This document shows, piece after piece, positions 15,165 through 22,332 of a stretch of DNA of 23,505 nucleotides. Source of the DNA: SAR116 cluster bacterium. Lineage in GTDB: Bacteria > Pseudomonadota > Alphaproteobacteria > Puniceispirillales > UBA1172. The notes under the pieces were generated by a model, which was not told where the DNA came from, made no database searches, and saw only the letters and a program-made list of their open reading frames with translations. Location of the stretch: assembly GCA_002691725.1 (NCBI GenBank), contig NZIT01000104.1:9653-33157 (forward strand). The letters are read 5' to 3'. The translations under genes and the position numbers were made by a program. The stretch's first letter is position 1, and each line of letters begins with the position of its first letter.

Positions 15165-15212
15165 ATCCGGTCTTGGCCTTCCAAGGTAAAGGTGGTGATG
15201 TTCTGCTAGTCA

Positions 15213-15671
15213 TCAGATTTTGAGATCGAGGCGCGGCTTCCAGAACGGGCGGAACAGCTCAATCTTGGGGCAGCGGTTCATCACGACTTTCAGCCCAGCA
15301 TCTTCGGCCAGACGTGCCGCATCAAGATTAAACACGCCTATCTGACCCCATAGCACTTTGGCGTCAATGGCAATGGCTTCCTCAGCGATGCCATACAGGT
15401 CCTCAGGCTTGCGAAAGACTTGCACCATATCAACAGGCCGATCAATAGCGGCAAGATCAGGATATACTTTCAAGCCTCTGATGTCTTCAAGTCCAGGTCG
15501 TGGATTGATCGGGATCATGTCATATCCGGTTTCATGCAAAACCCGCAAGACGCCATAACTAAACTTGGTTTTATCAGGGCTTGCCCCGACCATAGCAATC
15601 GTCTTTACGGATGACAGAATATCCTGAAGATAATCATCATTATAAGGTTCATCATGGTTCATATAAGCCAT
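15213..15671 (-). CDS. CoA-binding domain protein (YccU-like)
   Basis: A 152-residue single-domain Rossmann protein of the CoA_binding_2 family, resembling the nucleotide/CoA-binding part of succinyl-CoA synthetase alpha. Visible: TIAMVGASPDKTKFSYGVLR, MIPINPRPG, VDMVQVFRKPED, KVLWGQIGVFN and a terminal NRCPKIELFRP. AGAGGA lies nine bases before the ATG. It starts only two bases after the ferredoxin stop. The biochemical role of these stand-alone proteins is unknown; its place in this operon suggests a link to acyl-CoA or to the oxidase pathway, as inference. Confidence 0.9.
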   Translation of the reverse strand: MAYMNHDEPYNDDYLQDILSSVKTIAMVGASPDKTKFSYGVLRVLHETGYDMIPINPRPGLEDIRGLKVYPDLAAIDRPVDMVQVFRKPEDLYGIAEEAIAIDAKVLWGQIGVFNLDAARLAEDAGLKVVMNRCPKIELFRPFWKPRLDLKI

Positions 15672-15673
15672 TA

Positions 15674-16072
15674 TTATAAATCCTCTGATATCTTTGACCC
15701 CGATTTTTGGGGCTTTTCGGGGGATGTTGCAATATCCGCCTTTAACTCATGTGGTTCAAGCGGGTTAAGAAACGGGTTGCGATAAAGCTTGTCATGGCTT
15801 TCCACGCCAATGGCAAAGGTACAGTCCGTTTTTGCTCTGGCCACGCACAGAATAACATAACCATCATTAATCTGTCGGTTGTTTAATGCCACCTGCGCCC
15901 TCTGATCGACCTCACCCGAAATCAGCTTGGCCGCACAGGTGATGCAGCCGCCATAGCGACATCCATAAGGCAAATCCACTCCCTGCTCACGCAACTCATC
16001 GAGAAGCGGCTTGCGGCCACGAACCTCATAAGTGGCATTATCGCGATTAGAAATGGTGATAGTTTTTGTCAT
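15674..16072 (-). CDS. Plant-type [2Fe-2S] ferredoxin, translationally coupled to SBP56
   Basis: A 132-residue electron carrier. The cluster ligands are C38, C43, C46 and C76, giving the classical C-x4-C-x2-C-x29-C pattern (YGCRYGGCITCAAK, then ILC). About 45 residues follow the usual fold, with NPFLNPLEPHELKADIAT and a Pro/Lys/Ser-rich end; this tail is unusual and might be a docking element. Its ATG overlaps the stop of the SBP56/methanethiol oxidase gene as ATGA, and no separate ribosome binding site is evident, so the two products are likely made in fixed ratio. That makes it a candidate redox partner of the oxidase or of a flavoenzyme in the same operon. The ferredoxin call is firm; the partner is inferred. 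Confidence 0.93.
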   Translation of the reverse strand: MTKTITISNRDNATYEVRGRKPLLDELREQGVDLPYGCRYGGCITCAAKLISGEVDQRAQVALNNRQINDGYVILCVARAKTDCTFAIGVESHDKLYRNPFLNPLEPHELKADIATSPEKPQKSGSKISEDL

Positions 16073-17418
16073 AGCCAGATATCACTTGTGCAATCGCCGC
16101 CGGGATAGCGCATCTCATGACAGCGGCTTGGGCCGTTTGGCTCATTCCCAAAATTGACCATAAAATCAGGGTTAATCGACATCCCACCATAAACAGGGTC
16201 GCAATCTATCATCACCATCACGCCGCCTTGTTGCCTAATCTCAGGATAAAATTGATTATCCCAAGTGCTGAATAAAGACGTTGTCACATAAAGCCGCTTG
16301 CCATCAAGTGATAACTGAAACATCTGCGGGCCGCCTGCCATCTCAACGCCATTGACCTCTGGCGCGCGCCCCAACAGACCACCCATCCAGACTTGGCCAG
16401 TTAATTTAGGATTATGCGGATCAGAAATATCATATTGCCGCATATCCCCATGCAACCAGTTATTGAGATAGAGATATTTGTCATCCATAGAAACCAGAAT
16501 AGCTGACATCACCCCCGGTACAGGAATTGGCCATTCAGGGTGCGGCTCATTCTCGACATCAATAATCTTCTCCCACTGCCATTTGCCAGCATCATCTTTC
16601 CACCAATGAATCACATTTGTGCTAAGCGCTGCCCCACAAAATCCATGAGTGCTGTCAGGGTTGTGATGAAACTTTACCTCAAGGGGAACCAGCCCATCCT
16701 CACCAAGATACATTGTCTCGATGGGCTCACGTTTTTCAAAATCCCAGAAATGCAGCTCCCGCCCATATTTCAGATGACCGACTTCTTCTAAATCAAAGCC
16801 CGGCATGAACGTGTTTGGTGCCGCCCATTCCGAAGACACCATGACGTTATGTCGAGGCTGATACCAAAAATCATAGCCAAACTTAATATTGCCCATAGAG
16901 TTTTCCCAGCGGCCAAGAATATTGAAATCCTTATCCATATGAAGATAGCCGCCCGGCGCCTCGCCCTTGGCGTTGCCGAGGAAAGAGATGATAATCTCAC
17001 TGCCTAAGCAATGCACCGTATGCGGCCCAGAAAGATCAGTCTTTGATTTAATCTCACTGCCATCAACAATTTTATGAAGCCGTGGTGCGCGTGGGTCGGT
17101 TGCGGTATCAACAATGTGCAGATTGTTTGAGCGGACGCCCGGCAGGATCAGATATTTGCGCGACATGCTGGCATCATCATGACAAGACGAACAGGCATTC
17201 CAGCCCATATGATGAAGCTCATCGCCAATCCCCGGCATCTCTAGCCGATGGATGACTTGCGAATAGGTCGGGCTTTCGGGATCAACATCAATGGTCGCCA
17301 GATAATCTGGCTTTTGAATACCAGTGCCAGTATAAATCGCGATCGTATAGAGCAGCTTTTCCTGAGGTGCCTCTATCGCTTTTGCTGGACTTGAATACCC
17401 TGGCCCGCAATATTCCAT
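16069..17418 (-). CDS. SBP56 family protein / methanethiol oxidase homologue
   Basis: A 449-residue protein of the selenium-binding protein 56 family, whose bacterial and human members include methanethiol oxidases (methanethiol + O2 + H2O to formaldehyde, H2S and H2O2). Similarity to human SELENBP1, as I recall it, is strong throughout: CGPGYS at the N-terminus, PDYLATIDVDP, VIHRL, DELHHMGWNACSSC (C76, C79), GYDFWYQPRHNVM, EWAAPN, LHGDMRQYDISDP, AGGPQM, LSLDGKRLYVTTS and the end RYPGGDCTSDIWL. The position of SELENBP1 Cys57 is Ser53 here. No signal peptide is seen, unlike the periplasmic Hyphomicrobium enzyme, so it is probably cytoplasmic. AGGAG lies eight bases before the ATG. It follows the HpcH/CitE-like gene by 29 bp and overlaps the ferredoxin gene. 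The name does not imply selenocysteine; there is no in-frame TGA. Confidence 0.93.
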   Translation of the reverse strand: MEYCGPGYSSPAKAIEAPQEKLLYTIAIYTGTGIQKPDYLATIDVDPESPTYSQVIHRLEMPGIGDELHHMGWNACSSCHDDASMSRKYLILPGVRSNNLHIVDTATDPRAPRLHKIVDGSEIKSKTDLSGPHTVHCLGSEIIISFLGNAKGEAPGGYLHMDKDFNILGRWENSMGNIKFGYDFWYQPRHNVMVSSEWAAPNTFMPGFDLEEVGHLKYGRELHFWDFEKREPIETMYLGEDGLVPLEVKFHHNPDSTHGFCGAALSTNVIHWWKDDAGKWQWEKIIDVENEPHPEWPIPVPGVMSAILVSMDDKYLYLNNWLHGDMRQYDISDPHNPKLTGQVWMGGLLGRAPEVNGVEMAGGPQMFQLSLDGKRLYVTTSLFSTWDNQFYPEIRQQGGVMVMIDCDPVYGGMSINPDFMVNFGNEPNGPSRCHEMRYPGGDCTSDIWL

Positions 17419-17447
17419 GACCTAATCTCCTCTAAATATTATCCTTA

Positions 17448-18308
17448 CTAAAGACCCATGCGTTCAGCAATAGCCACAATCCGATGCATATCTCTCAGCA
17501 CTGGCTTTTCTATCAGCTTACCATCGATAACCACAAGCCCTGTATCAGCCGCCTCAAACTCTGCGATAATCCGGCGCGCACGGGCAATCTTCTCGGCTGA
17601 AGGGGTAAATATCTCATTCAATGGCGCAACCTGCTTAGGGTGGATTGACCCTTTTCCAGCAAAGCCCAGCGCCCTCACCTGTTCAGCGGCAATAAGCATC
17701 CCGTCCATATCTTCAAGATCAAGATGAGGAGCATCAATCAGATCAAGACCCGCGCTTGCCGCCGCATGAACAACACGCGACCGCGCATAGAGCAAAGGCT
17801 CCCATGCGTTTTCTGCGCGCAACTCTGGCGCCATATCAACAGCACCAAAAAACAGCGCATCTATGCGCGGGCTTGAATGTGCAATCTCATAAGCGGCCTC
17901 AAGCCCCTCATTGGTTTCAATGATAACGTGAAGACGTGTCATGTGACCGGCCTCAGTCAAGAGCTGATCCAGCATCACCACCTCATCAGGGGTGCGAACC
18001 TTTGGCATCATCAGTGCTGGCGGCGGGGTAGAGGCGGCAAGGATAGCGTTCACATCCTCCAGGCCAAAGCGTTCACGCATGGAATTGATCCGCAGAATAC
18101 GTTCCACCCCATCATCAGCTTGCGGTTCAGCAAACATAGCCAATGCCTTTTGCCGCGCCTCGGCTTTATCCTTGGGTGCGATACCGTCCTCAAGCTCAAC
18201 GCAGACCATATCAACACCGCTTGCCAGCGCTTTCGGATACATGTCTGGACGTAACCCCGGAACAAAAATGAAGCTGCGTCTTGGACGAATGTTGGAATTG
18301 TCTGCCAT
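17448..18308 (-). CDS. HpcH/HpaI aldolase / CitE-like CoA lyase family protein
   Basis: A 286-residue TIM-barrel enzyme of the citrate lyase beta / malyl-CoA lyase family, which cleaves or hydrolyses acyl-CoA adducts such as malyl- or citramalyl-CoA. Seen: RSFIFVPGLRPDMYPKAL, VCVELEDGIAPKDK at 36-48, ILRIN with Arg73, MMPKV at 100-104, IIETNEG with Glu131 and GAVDM with Asp158 (probable Mg2+ ligands), and GSIHPKQV late in the barrel. AAGGA eight bases before the ATG is a good ribosome binding site. It is the first intact gene of the tightly spaced group leading into SBP56. Substrate is unknown; lyase and thioesterase members look alike at this level. Confidence 0.9.
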   Translation of the reverse strand: MADNSNIRPRRSFIFVPGLRPDMYPKALASGVDMVCVELEDGIAPKDKAEARQKALAMFAEPQADDGVERILRINSMRERFGLEDVNAILAASTPPPALMMPKVRTPDEVVMLDQLLTEAGHMTRLHVIIETNEGLEAAYEIAHSSPRIDALFFGAVDMAPELRAENAWEPLLYARSRVVHAAASAGLDLIDAPHLDLEDMDGMLIAAEQVRALGFAGKGSIHPKQVAPLNEIFTPSAEKIARARRIIAEFEAADTGLVVIDGKLIEKPVLRDMHRIVAIAERMGL

Positions 18309-18343
18309 TAGTCTTTTCCTTCTCTCTATTCACTTTTGGTCAA

Positions 18344-18502
18344 TTACATATTTTCAGTACAATTAGGCACAGACTGCACGGCGAGAGCAGCATAATCCGA
18401 ACCCCCCTGAACAGGCATTATCCTTATACTCTGCATGAGCTGATCATAAAATGCTACCGCACAATTCAGATCACTAGTGGTGAGCATAACATTTCCGATC
18501 AT
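18344..18502 (-). pseudogene. Truncated VOC (glyoxalase/bleomycin-resistance fold) gene
   Basis: The frame from ATG at 18502 encodes 52 residues that match the N-terminal part of a VOC-fold protein (MIGNVMLTTSDLNCAVAFYD, then ALAVQSVPN) and then end at TAA. Family members of this type are usually about 120-130 residues, so more than half is missing, including the second half of the metal site. Only 35 bp remain before the next gene start, so the missing part is not present in another frame here; a deletion is likely. AAGGAAG lies before the ATG, so a short peptide may still be made. It sits between the GMC and HpcH/CitE-like genes. Confidence 0.65.
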
Positions 18503-18531
18503 TGGTTTTTCTTCCTTTCCCATCCGGCGCT

Positions 18532-20187
18532 TCAACGCTGGCTGGTTTCGTAATGCGTATTCTGCCAAACAGGCAAATCGATGCGCGGCAAAGGTGACTT
18601 TCCAAGAATTGCATCGCTCATCTTTTCGGCGATCATGATGGTTGGGCTATTGGTGTTGCCATTTGTTGCCATCGGCATGACCGAAGCGTCAACGACTCTT
18701 AATTTGTTAATTCCATGCACTCTACCATGCACATCAACCACTGCCCTGCAATCACTTTTTGCGCCCATCTTCGCCGTGCCCGAAAGATGCCATTGCGAGG
18801 CCAGGTTGCTGGCAAGACATTGATCCAGCTCATTGTCAGATTGCGCTGCCTTGCCGGGAAAGATTTCGTCACCGCATAGCGGCTCAAAGGCTGGCTGTTT
18901 GACTAGTTCACGGACAATCCTGATGCCTTTGCGCAGCTTGTCACGGTCACGCGAGTCTTTCATGTAATTGACCAAAATGCGCGGCGGTGAGGCGGGGTTA
19001 GTGTCACGCAGAGTAATGCTGCCCCTGCTATATGTTCGCATCAGCCCGACATGGATTTGAAAGGCATGTTCTGGCAATGGCTCCCATGTCTCGTCATCCA
19101 CGGCAACGGGTGAGATCGTGAGCTGTATATCTGGATATTCAACGCCAGCCGCCGACCGTAAACAAGCGACCGTCTCAAATTGGTTTGAGGCACAAATGCC
19201 ATCACGCCACAACAACCACCGGATACCGGCAAGCGTCCGCCCCAAAAGCCGCGTATGCGGCCATATCGAAACCGGCTCATTACAACGGAATTTCAGGACA
19301 AAATCAGGGTGATCATTAAGATTCTGGCCAACACCCGGCAGGTCTGCCAGCACCTCAATGCCCATCGCTTTCAGGTCAAGCGCAGGCCCAACCCCAGACA
19401 GCATCAACAAGTGCGGGCTACCAACAGCACCGGCGCTGAGGATAACTTCGGTTTTTGCATTGACATCAAAAGTCTGGCCATTTGCCATTGTATAGCGAAT
19501 GCCAATCGCGGTTTTGCCATCAAATAAAATTTTCTCAACCTGAGCTTTTGTGATGATGTGGAGATTTTTGCGCGACCGCGCCGGGTCTAAATAAGCAATG
19601 GCGGTACTGCTTCTCGCCCCATTGTGGATGCTCATATCGAGAACCCCAAACCCCTCTTGACGATAGCCGCAAATATCCTCAGTGATGGGATAACCTGCCT
19701 CTTTGCCTGCATCCATAAAGGCCTTGTAAATCGGGTTTTGTGGTGATGGTCGATTGACATTAACAGGCCCGCCACCGCCACGGTATTCTGTCTCGCCGCC
19801 CGAATAGTTTTCCATGCGTTTGAAATAGGGCAAGACATCCGCATAGCCCCAGCCTTCACATCCTGACTGCCGCCAGCCTTCAAAATCCAGCGCATGACCC
19901 CGAATAAAAACCATGCCGTTTATAGACGAAGACCCGCCAAGCGTCTTGCCGCGATCATGAGTCATGACGCGCCCGCCTAATTCTGGTTCAGGTTCACCCT
20001 TAAATGCCCAGTTATGCCGCGTGCTTTGCAGATTTTGCAACACGGCGGCAGGGATTTTCAAAGACAAGGCGTTGTTTTTTGGCCCTGCCTCAATCAGAAG
20101 AACACGATGCTTACCATCATGGGACAACCGATTGGCAAGAACACAGCCTGCTGAACCAGCCCCGACAATTATATAGTCATAATCCAT
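18532..20187 (-). CDS. GMC-family FAD oxidoreductase (choline/alcohol dehydrogenase type)
   Basis: A 551-residue FAD enzyme of the glucose-methanol-choline family, of normal length. The dinucleotide-binding motif VGAGSAG is at 8-14, then LLIEAG, the first GMC signature region HDRGKTLGGSSSINGMVFIR, the second signature GAVGSPHLLMLSGVGP, and the C-terminal catalytic part SQWHLSGTAKMG with His467 and NGNTNSPT with Asn511. It resembles choline dehydrogenase (BetA), but members with this level of similarity act on many alcohols. A BetI-like regulator is encoded upstream; no betaine aldehyde dehydrogenase is present in the window, so the choline assignment is only a possibility. A promoter with two operator-like copies lies 76-116 bp upstream of the ATG. 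Confidence 0.92.
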   Translation of the reverse strand: MDYDYIIVGAGSAGCVLANRLSHDGKHRVLLIEAGPKNNALSLKIPAAVLQNLQSTRHNWAFKGEPEPELGGRVMTHDRGKTLGGSSSINGMVFIRGHALDFEGWRQSGCEGWGYADVLPYFKRMENYSGGETEYRGGGGPVNVNRPSPQNPIYKAFMDAGKEAGYPITEDICGYRQEGFGVLDMSIHNGARSSTAIAYLDPARSRKNLHIITKAQVEKILFDGKTAIGIRYTMANGQTFDVNAKTEVILSAGAVGSPHLLMLSGVGPALDLKAMGIEVLADLPGVGQNLNDHPDFVLKFRCNEPVSIWPHTRLLGRTLAGIRWLLWRDGICASNQFETVACLRSAAGVEYPDIQLTISPVAVDDETWEPLPEHAFQIHVGLMRTYSRGSITLRDTNPASPPRILVNYMKDSRDRDKLRKGIRIVRELVKQPAFEPLCGDEIFPGKAAQSDNELDQCLASNLASQWHLSGTAKMGAKSDCRAVVDVHGRVHGINKLRVVDASVMPMATNGNTNSPTIMIAEKMSDAILGKSPLPRIDLPVWQNTHYETSQR

Positions 20188-20262
20188 GAAATCTTTTCCA
20201 TCTACTTTTTGCGCTGGTAATGTTTCATCAACATTTGCAAGCTTAACCCGACATTAAAAATC

Positions 20263-20303
20263 AATTTACAACAAAACTTACCTTTTGACAATAAACTTAC
20301 CAA
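20263..20303 (-). promoter_or_regulatory. GMC gene promoter with two copies of a putative TetR operator
   Basis: On the minus strand, TTGTCA (20286-20291), a 17-bp spacer and TAAATT (20263-20268) make a plausible promoter, giving a leader of about 70 bases. The 9-bp core GGTAAGTTT lies once in the spacer (20274-20282) and once just upstream, overlapping the -35 region (20293-20301 within an imperfect dyad TTG...CAA at 20285-20303). The 19-bp spacing of the two cores and their placement suggest repression. The same core recurs upstream of the GcvT-like gene. Confidence 0.6.
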
Positions 20304-20361
20304 TAGTTAGCCTATTTAATTCATGAAGTCGCCGCAAAAAATTAGCCTTGCATTAATTCGA

Positions 20362-21039
20362 TCAGAATGCGGTCTGTTGAAAGAGTTTTGAGCTCAAGGC
20401 TATATCGGCAACCGCATTGATCTTCTGACGCGCGGCACGGTGATATTCACGTTGCTGATCAGAAGCACCAGTCAGCTTAAGCGCTGTAAATTCAAACTCA
20501 TCAAGCGCTTTATCACAATCAGGGGTTATGGCAAATAACCCCGCCCGAACCCAAATCCCATCAATTAAAATACCAAGAATATTGGCAACATCAGAAACCT
20601 TATCAGCATCCAGAAAATGCTTCAGCTCATGCGATAGATTGCTTTTAATGCGGGCATTATTGACGGCCTGCACACGCTGACACATGGCATTATGCGGGAC
20701 TTCTGCCAATAGCGATACCCATGCTTGGCAGACTTCCCTGTTGTAGATGGTTTTGGAAAAATTGGCATAGGCGATGGCCCAGAACCGTTCATAAGGTGTT
20801 TCTGTATGGCGGATCAATTCAACTAAAGACATGCTCAAAAGCGAATTTGACCTGCGGAATACCGCCTCCAATAATGCGCTTTTGTCCTTGAAATGATGCA
20901 ACACCACGCCTTTGGAAACACCAGCGATTTCTCCGACCTTCTCAAGAGTAGTGCCTCTCAATCCGTATCTTATCACCGCTTCAAACGCAGCTTGCGAAAG
21001 CTCATGGCGTCGGATTGAGCGGATTGACCGTGCTTGCAT
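20362..21039 (-). CDS. TetR-family regulator, BetI-like
   Basis: A 225-residue regulator. The N-terminal DNA-binding domain is at about residues 8-58 (RRHELSQAAFEAVIRYGLRG, then TTLEKVGEIAGVSKGVVLHH and FKDKSALLEAVFR). The C-terminal part carries a stretch ILIDGIWVRAGLF that, with the N-terminus, recalls BetI, the choline-sensing repressor. It lies between the GcvT-like and GMC genes on the same strand. Candidate operators (core GGTAAGTTT) are found upstream of both neighbours but not of its own start, which suggests it controls both without feedback at this motif. That link is inferred. AGAGGA upstream of the ATG is rather distant (about 12 bases). Confidence 0.92.
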   Translation of the reverse strand: MQARSIRSIRRHELSQAAFEAVIRYGLRGTTLEKVGEIAGVSKGVVLHHFKDKSALLEAVFRRSNSLLSMSLVELIRHTETPYERFWAIAYANFSKTIYNREVCQAWVSLLAEVPHNAMCQRVQAVNNARIKSNLSHELKHFLDADKVSDVANILGILIDGIWVRAGLFAITPDCDKALDEFEFTALKLTGASDQQREYHRAARQKINAVADIALSSKLFQQTAF

Positions 21040-21130
21040 GATGCGACTTTATCCTCTCCGAGAAGAAAACCAATTTTATCGATAACGCCCATAGGGAAAG
21101 ATGTCTATACTTGATTAGCATTGCGTGTGA

Positions 21131-21163
21131 CCCTTGTCTGGCCCTTGTCTGACCCTTGTTTAC
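21131..21163. repeat. 11-bp tandem triplication after the GcvT-like gene
   Basis: CCCTTGTCTGG (21131-21141), CCCTTGTCTGA (21142-21152) and CCCTTGTTTAC (21153-21163) follow one another exactly, ending two bases short of the GcvT-like stop codon on the minus strand. The first two copies differ at one base. No role is evident; slippage is the simplest origin. Confidence 0.9.
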
Positions 21164-21165
21164 CG

Positions 21166-22332
21166 TCAGGGAATAGTGCGATCAAGCCCCCTGACAATAC
21201 GGTGATCTCTGTCATAGAACGGCGTTTCCACGATGTCGCAATCATGCAAACTGCCATCAGGGAGCCGCAGCGTCATCTTGCGCCCCACCCAGTCACCGGG
21301 TGCGTGAAATCGCGCATAGCCTATCCCCAGACCTAGTGTTGGCGATGGCACACCTGCGGTGATCTGGCCAACCTCAGTGCCTGCATCAAGGATACTGCTT
21401 CCCGAAGACGGCGTTGCCGTGGCGCAGGTAAGCCCCTTCAACAAAGGCCGCTGATCGGCGTTAATCAAAGCATCACGTCCGATAAAGCTCTCATTCTCAA
21501 AATCGACAAAACTGCCAAGCCCCGCCTCAAATGGCGTCATCGTTATGTCCATATCCGTTGTATTGCCCAGAATACCGCCCTCAATCCGGCGAATAGTCAT
21601 TGCACGAGTGGAAGAAAACTCCATCCCGAACGGCGCGCCCGCCTGCATCAGATGATCCCATAACGCGAGATGATCCGTGCTGGCGCCGCCACAATAAATC
21701 TCAAACCCCAGCTCATTAGTGAAGCCAGAACGTGAAACATAGAGGCTCTGGCCACCAAGATCAAAGTATCCGGATCTGAAATATTTCATATTTTCATCAA
21801 TTTTACCTGCCGAAGCCGCTTTCATGATATCAAAAGACGCTGGCCCCTGGATTTGCAACACCCGTGAGTTAGGATCCGAAATCTCAACGTCAAAGCCGCC
21901 ACTATGCGCCATCAGCCAAGTTTCAAATGGGCCGTCAGCCTGCACATACCAGAACCGATCAGAGGCAAGTTTGAATACCACACCATCCATGAAAATGCCG
22001 CCCTGCGGCGTGCAAGCGAGCGCGTAATAACCACGGCCTTCGGTCATTGTCGACACTTTGCGGGTCAGCACCTTTTCCAGAAACGGTATGGCATCTGGCC
22101 CGGAAATTTCGACCGGTTTTTCTGGCACATCAAAAATTAACGCCTTGCGGCGCAGTGTCCAGTATTTAGCCAGAAAATCTTCCTCATTATATACAGCAAA
22201 AAATCGACCTGCATAAATACCGCGAACCATTTTGGACGTGTCATGGCGCTCAATGAAGGGGGATTCCTCAAATCGCCTTGCACTAATGGCAATCGTATTC
22301 TCAAAGTCTTTTTCTTCCTGAAAATTCGCCAT
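21166..22332 (-). CDS. GcvT-family one-carbon transferase (aminomethyltransferase / DmdA-like)
   Basis: A 388-residue protein of the glycine-cleavage T family, whose members move one-carbon groups from a substrate to tetrahydrofolate. Features: an N-terminal ISARRFEESPFIERHD, then VYNEEDFLAKYWTLRRKALI and FDVPEKPVEISGPDA, LQIQGPAS, SRSGFTNELGFEIY, TIRRIEGGILGNTTDMD followed by TPFEAGLGSFVDF, and FIGRDAL. The N-terminal R-R-x4-SPF pattern and the R-I-E-x-G-x-L-x7-D-x5-TPFE block resemble DMSP demethylase (DmdA) and its paralogues as much as true GcvT. No other glycine-cleavage genes are nearby, which argues against a normal GcvT role. AAGGAAG lies six bases before the ATG. A shared operator-like dyad lies 55-78 bp upstream. 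Substrate could be DMSP, a methylated glycine or another methyl donor; this is open. Confidence 0.85.
   Translation of the reverse strand: MANFQEEKDFENTIAISARRFEESPFIERHDTSKMVRGIYAGRFFAVYNEEDFLAKYWTLRRKALIFDVPEKPVEISGPDAIPFLEKVLTRKVSTMTEGRGYYALACTPQGGIFMDGVVFKLASDRFWYVQADGPFETWLMAHSGGFDVEISDPNSRVLQIQGPASFDIMKAASAGKIDENMKYFRSGYFDLGGQSLYVSRSGFTNELGFEIYCGGASTDHLALWDHLMQAGAPFGMEFSSTRAMTIRRIEGGILGNTTDMDITMTPFEAGLGSFVDFENESFIGRDALINADQRPLLKGLTCATATPSSGSSILDAGTEVGQITAGVPSPTLGLGIGYARFHAPGDWVGRKMTLRLPDGSLHDCDIVETPFYDRDHRIVRGLDRTIP

Noticed and set aside
16069..17418. Possible selenoprotein because of the family name selenium-binding protein
   Set aside because: The reading frame has no internal TGA and the family does not use selenocysteine; the name is historical.
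20362..21039. Naming the regulator betI and the GMC gene betA
   Set aside because: No betaine aldehyde dehydrogenase or choline transporter is present in the window, and both families are broad, so symbols would overstate the evidence.
21166..22332. Naming the transferase dmdA or gcvT
   Set aside because: The motifs I can see are shared by both and by demethylase paralogues; only a tree would decide.
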